DNA from: Streptomyces gelaticus
Lineage (GTDB): Bacteria; Actinomycetota; Actinomycetes; Streptomycetales; Streptomycetaceae
DNA: 64,000 nucleotides
Direction of reading: 5' to 3'
Assembly: GCF_014649535.1 (NCBI RefSeq)
Contig: NZ_BMTF01000019.1
Span: forward strand, 1 to 64,000
The notes under the pieces were generated by a model. It made no database searches and was not told the origin of the DNA. It saw only the letters and a program-made list of their open reading frames with translations. The position numbers and the translations under genes are program-made. Shown in pieces: positions 61,122 to 64,000 of the stretch; the first letter of the stretch is position 1, and every line of letters starts with the position of its first letter.

Positions 61122-61793
61122 TCAGCGCACCGGAGCGAGCTCCGGGTCCTCCCTGAGCTTGCCGAGCGCCCGTGACACCGCGCTCTTCACAGTGCCGACG
61201 GAGACCCCGAGCACCTCGGCCGTCTGGGCCTCGCTCAGGTCCTCGTAGTAGCGCAGGACGACCATCGCCCGCTGACGGTCCGGCAGCTTCAGCACGGCAC
61301 GCCACATCGCGTCGCGCAGCGACTGCTGCTCGGCCGGGTCGGGGCCCTCGGGGGCCTCCTGCTCGGGCAGCTCGTCGCAGGCGAACTCGTCGACCTTGCG
61401 TTTGCGCCACTGCGAGGTCCGGGTGTTCAGCAGGGCCCTGCGGACATAACCGTCGAGCGCCCGGTGGTCCTCGATCCGCTCCCAGGCGACGTAGGTCTTG
61501 GTGAGCGCGGTCTGCAGCAGGTCCTCGGCATCGCTCGGGTTGGCCGTGAGCGAGCGCGCGGCGCGCAGCAGCACCGGTCCTCTCGCCCGGACGAAGGAGG
61601 AGAAGGACGAATACGGGGCGTACGGCGTCCGCGAGGCGTACGCGGGGCGTGCGCTGCGCGCTCCGTGCTGGCCGGGCGAGCCGTGCCCCGTGGTGTGCAG
61701 GGTGTGCGGCTTGTGTCCCGGGAGCGGTGTGTGCGGTGCGTGTCCGGTGGTGGCGGCTCCCCCGGAGCTGCCCGTGCAGACTGGCGTGGTCAT
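61122..61793 (-). CDS. SigE-family (ECF) RNA polymerase sigma factor
   Basis: 223 residues. The first ~60 are low complexity (Gly/His/Ser/Tyr). Region 2: FVRARGPVLLRAARSLTANPSDAEDLLQTALTKTYVAWERI (about 67-107); region 4 LPDRQRAMVVLRYYEDLSEAQTAEVLGVSVGTVKSAVSRALGKLRED (about 168-216). This fits the actinobacterial SigE-type subfamily. No anti-sigma gene is adjacent. Confidence 0.9.
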   Translation of the reverse strand: MTTPVCTGSSGGAATTGHAPHTPLPGHKPHTLHTTGHGSPGQHGARSARPAYASRTPYAPYSSFSSFVRARGPVLLRAARSLTANPSDAEDLLQTALTKTYVAWERIEDHRALDGYVRRALLNTRTSQWRKRKVDEFACDELPEQEAPEGPDPAEQQSLRDAMWRAVLKLPDRQRAMVVLRYYEDLSEAQTAEVLGVSVGTVKSAVSRALGKLREDPELAPVR

Positions 61794-61940
61794 GTCTCCA
61801 CGCTAGGAGCGGGCGCAGCGCCGGGGATCGGCCCCAGGTCCCGAAACCGCGTCCGCCTCAGGGTGTAGGGGTAGGGCCTGCTCCACCTCCTGTAGGTGGA
61901 CTCCTCGTCCTCGGGGCTCAGGGGCGTCCCCTGAGGTCCC

Positions 61941-61970
61941 GCGTGGCCGGGAATGCCGCTCCGGCCACGC
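61941..61970 (-). terminator. Terminator downstream of thiolase operon
   Basis: GCGTGGCCGG (61941-61950) / CCGGCCACGC (61961-61970), a perfect 10-bp stem with a 10-base loop. It lies 5 bases beyond the thiolase stop on the minus strand. Confidence 0.8.
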
Positions 61971-61974
61971 GCGC

Positions 61975-63141
61975 TCAGCCGTCCGTGCCGAGGATCAGGC
62001 CCGAGGTGGGGACGCCGGTGCCCGCCGTGACCAGGGTCCTGGCCGCCCCGGGCACCTGGTTCACCGACGAGCCCCGGATCTGCCGGACGGCCTCCGCGAT
62101 GCCGTTCATCCCGTGCAGATACGCCTCCCCCAGCTGGCCCCCGTGCGTGTTCAGGGGCAGCGCGTCCGCCGCGACGAAACCGGCCGCCTCGCCCGGCGCG
62201 CAGAAGCCGAACTCCTCCAGCTGCATCAGGACGAACGGGGTGAAGTGGTCGTAGAGGATCCCCACATCGATGTCGGAGGGGGTCAGGCCCGAGCTGCGCC
62301 AGAGCTGCCGGGCGACCACCCCCATCTCCGGCAGACCGGTCAGCTCGTCGCGGTAGAAGCTCGTCATCTGCTCCTGCGCCCGCCCGGCGCCCTGCGCGGC
62401 GGCCACGATCACGGCGGGCGGCCGCCGCAGGTCGCGGGCGCGTTCGGCGCTCGTGACGACGATCGCCTGCCCGCCGTCGGTCTCCTGGCAGCAGTCGAGC
62501 AGCCGCAGGGGTTCGACGATCCACCGCGACGCGGCGTGGTCGGCCAAGGTGATCGGCTTCCCGTAGAAGTACGCGGCGGGGTTCCGGGCGGCATGGCGCC
62601 GGTCGGTGACCGCGACATGGCCGAAGACCTCCGGCGTCAGCCCGTAGGCGTGCAGATAGCGCTGGGCGGCCATGGCTACCCAGGAGGCCGGAGTGAGCAG
62701 CCCGAAGGGCAGGTTCCAGCCGAGCGCCGTGCCCTCTGCGGTGGGCTCCCGCTGCTGCACGCCGGAGCCGAACCGGCGCCCGGAGCGCTCGTTGAACGCG
62801 CGGTAGCAGACCACGACGTCGGCCACCCCGCTCGCCACGGCCAGGGCCGCCTGCTGGACGGTGGCGCAGGCCGCCCCGCCGCCGTAGTGGACGCGGGAGA
62901 AGAACGACAGCTCACCGATGCCGGCCGCCTGCGCGACGGTGATCTCCGGGCTGGTGTCCATGGTGAAGGTGACCAGGCCGTCCACGTCGGCGGGGGTCAG
63001 CCCGGCGTCGTCGAGGGCGGCCCGCACCGCCTCGACGGCCAGCTTCAGTTCGCTGCGCCCGGAGTCCTTGGAGAACTCGGTCGCGCCGATCCCCACGACC
63101 GCCGCCTTGCCGCCGAGCGAATCGGCCCTGCGCAGACTCAT
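61975..63141 (-). CDS. Thiolase/lipid-transfer-type protein (Ltp2-like aldolase family)
   Basis: 388 residues. Non-classical thiolase lacking the usual active-site Cys motif order: HYGGGAACATVQQAALAVASG (about 85-105) and GEAYLHGMNGIAEAVRQIRGSSVNQV near the end are typical of the SCP-x/Ltp group. Mycobacterial Ltp2 performs the retro-aldol cut of the steroid side chain with a ChsH2 partner. The same order MaoC - Ltp2 on one strand supports this group, but the substrate is unproven. The ATG overlaps the MaoC stop (ATGA). Confidence 0.88.
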   Translation of the reverse strand: MSLRRADSLGGKAAVVGIGATEFSKDSGRSELKLAVEAVRAALDDAGLTPADVDGLVTFTMDTSPEITVAQAAGIGELSFFSRVHYGGGAACATVQQAALAVASGVADVVVCYRAFNERSGRRFGSGVQQREPTAEGTALGWNLPFGLLTPASWVAMAAQRYLHAYGLTPEVFGHVAVTDRRHAARNPAAYFYGKPITLADHAASRWIVEPLRLLDCCQETDGGQAIVVTSAERARDLRRPPAVIVAAAQGAGRAQEQMTSFYRDELTGLPEMGVVARQLWRSSGLTPSDIDVGILYDHFTPFVLMQLEEFGFCAPGEAAGFVAADALPLNTHGGQLGEAYLHGMNGIAEAVRQIRGSSVNQVPGAARTLVTAGTGVPTSGLILGTDG

Positions 63142-63539
63142 GCCGCCCCCCGCGAAAGGCCCACGGTCACCGTGCCGGTGACATGACGGCCGAGACCGTT
63201 GGCTCCGACGACCTTCACCTCGGCCGTTCCGTCGTCCGCGACGGCGTTGACCGTGCCGCTCAGGACCATGGTGTCCCCGGGGTAGTTGGGCGCGCCCAGT
63301 CTGATGGCGACCTTGCGGAGCACTGCGAGGGGGCCGAGGCGGTCGGTGACGTATCTGCCGACCAGACCGTTGGTCGTCAGGATGTTCATGAAGATGTCCG
63401 GGGAGCCCTTCTCCCGGGCGAGCTCCGCGTCATGGTGCACGTCCTGGTAGTCGCGGGAGGCGATCGCGCCCGCCACGATCAGGGTGCGGGTCACCGCGAT
63501 CTCCAGCGGCGCCAGCTCGTCACCGGCCTTCACCTTCAC
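63138..63539 (-). CDS. MaoC-like (hotdog) hydratase, ChsH1-like
   Basis: 133 residues, single hotdog domain with the hydratase motif DYQDVHHDAELAREKGSPDIFMNI (about 32-55). Its size and place before the thiolase match ChsH1 (Rv3541c-type) enoyl-CoA hydratase subunits. A DUF35/ChsH2 partner is not visible in the window. GTG start; overlaps both neighbours by four bases (GTGA above, ATGA below). Confidence 0.88.
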   Translation of the reverse strand: MKVKAGDELAPLEIAVTRTLIVAGAIASRDYQDVHHDAELAREKGSPDIFMNILTTNGLVGRYVTDRLGPLAVLRKVAIRLGAPNYPGDTMVLSGTVNAVADDGTAEVKVVGANGLGRHVTGTVTVGLSRGAA

Positions 63540-64000
63540 TCCGCACCCTCCTTCACCAGCGACTCACCGAGTTCCTGGAGCACTTCGCCGCCGCAGCCCA
63601 GATAGGCGTCGAGCTGCCGCCCCCAGAGGAAGTGGCGGTGCACAGGGTGGTCGAGGTCCGCGCCGGTGCCGCCGTGCAGATGCTGCCCGGTGTGCACCAC
63701 CCGCTTTCCCGCCTCCGACGCCCACCAGGCCGCGGTGAGCGCCTGGGGCCCGCAGGGCAGCCCCGCGTCATGGCGCCAGGCCGCCTCGTACGCGGTGACC
63801 CGGATCGCCTCGGTGTCCATATGGGCGTCGGCTGCGCGCAGCAGGACGCCCTGCTTGGTGGAGAGCGGGCGCCCGAACTGCTCGCGGGTGTTCGCGTGGG
63901 TGACGGCGCGGGCCAGCGAGCCGGCGCACACCCCGGCCTGAAGCCCGGCGAACGCCGTCCGGCCCGCGGCCAGCACCGCCTCGTACGCCCCGGCGCCGCC
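63536..64000 (-). CDS. Acyl-CoA dehydrogenase, C-terminal part (truncated by window)
   Basis: About 154 residues visible: the all-helical C-terminal domain. REQFGRPLSTKQGVLLRAADAHMD and AWWASEAGKRVVHTGQHLHGGTGAD (conserved HLHGGTG) are diagnostic of the family. In steroid side-chain catabolism the equivalent is FadE28/ChsE1. The gene runs off the right edge; the start is not seen. Confidence 0.9.
   Translation of the reverse strand, partial: GGAGAYEAVLAAGRTAFAGLQAGVCAGSLARAVTHANTREQFGRPLSTKQGVLLRAADAHMDTEAIRVTAYEAAWRHDAGLPCGPQALTAAWWASEAGKRVVHTGQHLHGGTGADLDHPVHRHFLWGRQLDAYLGCGGEVLQELGESLVKEGAE

Overview
The window is high-GC actinobacterial chromosome, almost certainly Streptomyces. It carries the spore-type sigma factors SigF and SigN side by side, an SSI-type protease inhibitor, an XRE/DUF397 regulatory pair, an ECF42/DGPF pair, and a few rare TTA (bldA-read) leucine codons. 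The order upp - small basic gene - tadA-associated gene - tadA - tRNA-Ser - (insert) - Dabb protein - sigF - sigN - lipoprotein - MarR/MFS - two-component system resembles the sigF/sigN region of S. coelicolor. That comparison is from memory, not from a search.

Left part (1-14.6 kb): the flank of an extracellular contractile injection system (eCIS) locus. It holds the C-terminal half of an effector-like protein with a variable toxin-like tail, followed by a SUFU-like putative immunity gene. Further on are the eCIS AAA+ ATPase, a DUF4255 (Pvc16-like) protein, a von Willebrand A surface protein, a LuxR-type regulator with a TTA codon, a membrane-anchored Ig-like protein and a DUF4157 (eCIS core, HELTH) protein. 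No sheath, tube or baseplate gene is visible, so they must lie to the left or elsewhere. Between the two eCIS blocks sit a P450/hydrolase pair and the YCII-ECF42 sigma pair.

Middle-left (14.7-19.4 kb): housekeeping core with a HhH-GPD glycosylase, a VapB-like small protein, a LytR_C protein, upp, tadA and tRNA-Ser(CGA). The next 14 kb (19.5-33.7 kb) are an insertion-like island. It holds an anti-sigma-type ATPase, an XRE/DUF397 pair, a type I-E CRISPR array of 31 identical repeats plus four decaying ones, and a compact type I-E cas operon. Cas3 and Cse1 are one continuous 1,562-residue reading frame. A two-repeat fossil array remains just after cas2. TTA codons occur in cas1 and as the last sense codon of cas3-cse1.

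Middle-right (34-45 kb): Dabb protein, sigF, sigN, a lipoprotein, then two regulated efflux modules. One is MarR plus an MFS pump that carries carboxypeptidase-regulatory-like repeats, followed by a YceI protein with the same kind of domain. The other is a 14-TM MFS pump with a TetR regulator and three operator-like sites.

Right part (45-64 kb): a secreted EEP-family phosphodiesterase; a tightly coupled response regulator - histidine kinase - GT2/GtrA - GT39 operon; an amidohydrolase; a DUF2797 protein; tRNA-Arg(ACG) and tRNA-Ser(GCT); the SSI-type inhibitor; a large PAS protein that looks like a signalling pseudokinase; an acyl-CoA ligase with a palindromic operator; a SigE-type ECF sigma factor; and the end of an acyl-CoA dehydrogenase - MaoC - thiolase operon that resembles the steroid side-chain (ChsE/ChsH1/Ltp2) genes. 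The last gene runs off the right edge.

No rRNA, insertion sequence, integrase or replication origin was seen.
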